DNA of 5,952 bases, taken from the NCBI GenBank assembly GCA_013205645.1, contig JABMMH010000288.1, forward strand, positions 1 to 5,952, written 5' to 3'. Positions 5,353 through 5,952 of this stretch are shown piece after piece. The notes below the pieces were generated by a model that saw only the letters and a list, made by a program, of their open reading frames with translations, made no database searches and was not told the DNA's origin. Source of the DNA: Polaromonas sp. Lineage in GTDB: Bacteria > Pseudomonadota > Gammaproteobacteria > Burkholderiales > Burkholderiaceae_C. The translations under genes were made by a program, and so were the position numbers. Position 1 is the stretch's first letter. Each line of letters begins with the position of its first letter.

Positions 5353-5378
5353 ATGTGGCTAAGTGCGTCTGAAGGTTT

Positions 5379-5870
5379 TTAACGCTTGGCCTCAAACGCC
5401 GCACCGCCCAAGCGTGCGCCGGCTTTGATGCCTTTTTTGGCAAACCAGCCTTGGTTCATCTCGAGCACATAGCGAACCGGTTTGGTCGAACAATTCGAGT
5501 CGGTGGTCTGCGGCTTCATGTCGACGAGATTGACAATGCTGCCATCGTCAGCCACAAATGCAGCTGTCAGCGGCAGCAAGGTGTTCTTCATCCAGAAGCA
5601 TTGCACCGATGGCTCGTCAAAGACGAACAGCATGCCCTCGGGTTGCGGCATATCTTTGCGGTGCATCAGACCGATTTGACGCTGCTGCGGTGTTTGCGCG
5701 ACTTGAGCGGTGATCTGGTGCATGCCCGCATTCAGCGTCGTGCGTTGCAGGTCGATTTGGGGCGCGTCTTGTGCAAAAAGTGCGGCCGATCCCAACAAAG
5801 CCAACGTGGACAAAAGAGATTTGAAGACCTGCTTGTGGGCGATGGTGCAAGGCATGAGACGATGGTTCAT
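5379..5870 (-). CDS. Exported DUF192 family protein
   Basis: A 163-residue protein of the DUF192 family (PF02643), whose biochemical function is unknown. An N-terminal signal peptide (hydrophobic residues about 16-32, likely cleavage at LFA-QD, 33/34) predicts export to the periplasm. The family core follows with all its hallmarks: the strand ITAQVAQTPQQRQIGLMHR (53-71), GMLFVF (79-84), FWMKNTLLPLTAAF (92-105), an ADDGSIV turn (107-113) and YVLEMNQGW (134-142). Two cysteines (91 and 127) remain in the mature part and could form a disulfide. The gene is convergent with the TPP enzyme, with 26 nt between stops and no clear terminator hairpin between them. I chose the first ATG (5870) because a TATGAT element ends 7 nt upstream. 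An internal ATG at codon 6 (5855) would also keep the signal peptide, and neither start has a Shine-Dalgarno. Confidence 0.92.
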   Translation of the reverse strand: MNHRLMPCTIAHKQVFKSLLSTLALLGSAALFAQDAPQIDLQRTTLNAGMHQITAQVAQTPQQRQIGLMHRKDMPQPEGMLFVFDEPSVQCFWMKNTLLPLTAAFVADDGSIVNLVDMKPQTTDSNCSTKPVRYVLEMNQGWFAKKGIKAGARLGGAAFEAKR

Positions 5871-5877
5871 GGGCTAA

Positions 5878-5883
5878 ATCATA
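5878..5883 (-). promoter_or_regulatory. -10 box for the DUF192 gene, leaderless spacing
   Basis: On the minus strand TATGAT (5 of 6 matches to TATAAT) ends 7 nt before the ATG at 5870. A partial -35 (CGTACA, 5906-5901, 3 of 6 matches) lies 17 nt upstream of it. No Shine-Dalgarno precedes the start, so the message would begin at or next to the start codon. Confidence 0.5.
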
Positions 5884-5885
5884 AG

Positions 5886-5900
5886 GGGATGATGAATCCC
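5886..5900. repeat. Small hairpin between divergent starts
   Basis: GGGAT (5886-5890) and ATCCC (5896-5900) pair perfectly around a 5-nt loop. The repeat fills the spacer of the proposed DUF192 promoter and also covers the candidate start of a rightward reading frame. It could be an operator or chance, and no T-run follows it. Confidence 0.3.
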
Positions 5901-5952
5901 TGTACGAAAGTAATATTTATGTCTTATTTACGCCTTGTTGGTGCTGCTGCGG
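5892..5952 (+). CDS. Possible start of a rightward gene (3' end outside window)
   Basis: A frame beginning ATG at 5892 (or ATG 5889, or the in-frame ATG 5919) is open to the window end and reads MNPCTKVIF then MSYLRLVGAAA. The latter resembles the beginning of a signal peptide or membrane segment. AAGGGG at 5883-5888 is only 3 nt from the ATG at 5892, while GAAAG at 5906-5910 is 8 nt from the ATG at 5919, so the start is unclear. Only about 20 codons are visible and no family can be named. The opposite strand also offers a short frame ending AAAPTRRK and a stop at 5926-5924, which could be the tail of a leftward gene. The two cannot be separated from this window. Confidence 0.3.
   Translation, partial: MNPCTKVIFMSYLRLVGAAA

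Noticed and set aside
5353..5378. Bidirectional terminator between the convergent TPP-enzyme and DUF192 genes
   Set aside because: A short T5 run is present but no stem of useful length could be formed before it on either strand.
1..5952. Mobile elements, CRISPR arrays, tRNA or rRNA genes, defence or secretion system clusters
   Set aside because: No terminal inverted repeats, transposase or integrase motifs, spaced repeats or RNA gene signatures were seen. Gene decay here is explained by small deletions and frameshifts without an inserted element.

Overview
The window looks like an ordinary chromosomal segment of a beta-proteobacterium, most likely Burkholderiales and probably near Comamonadaceae. 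This rests on the protein families, their wording (ClpB tail, Fsr-like transporter, DUF192 protein, acetolactate-synthase-like TPP enzyme) and on a start-codon context that looks leaderless. The taxon is inferred, as no rRNA or other marker gene is present.

Left part (1-1867). The 3' end of clpB enters from the left on the + strand. Opposite it, on the - strand, are a decayed AraC-type regulator (1427-1864), an intact exported CAP/SCP-domain protein (558-1433) and a heavily decayed cbpA/dnaJ-family gene (218-557). The two remnants flank the CAP gene and touch or overlap its neighbours. The cbpA remnant fills what otherwise looks like an empty gap between clpB and the CAP gene, and part of it now forms a terminator-like hairpin.

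Middle part (1868-3302). A 12-helix MFS transporter of the fosmidomycin-resistance (Fsr) type lies divergent to the AraC remnant. This is the usual layout of a regulator and its target, but the regulator has lost its N-terminus and half of its DNA-binding domain. Between them is an AT-rich region with a 10-bp tandem repeat and a -10-like hexamer placed 6 nt before the start codon.

Right part (3303-5952). A small, very acidic protein of unknown function starts at TTG behind a strong Shine-Dalgarno. It is followed 43 nt later by a 564-residue ThDP-dependent enzyme resembling the acetohydroxyacid synthase catalytic subunit, with one specificity residue changed. Convergent to it is an exported DUF192 protein. 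The last 80 bases hold a divergent regulatory region and possibly the start of a rightward gene.

I found no mobile element, CRISPR array, tRNA or rRNA, and no convincing new multi-gene system. The most interesting content is two newly readable pseudogenes, a tandem-domain CAP protein, and a shared leaderless-like start architecture in front of three genes.
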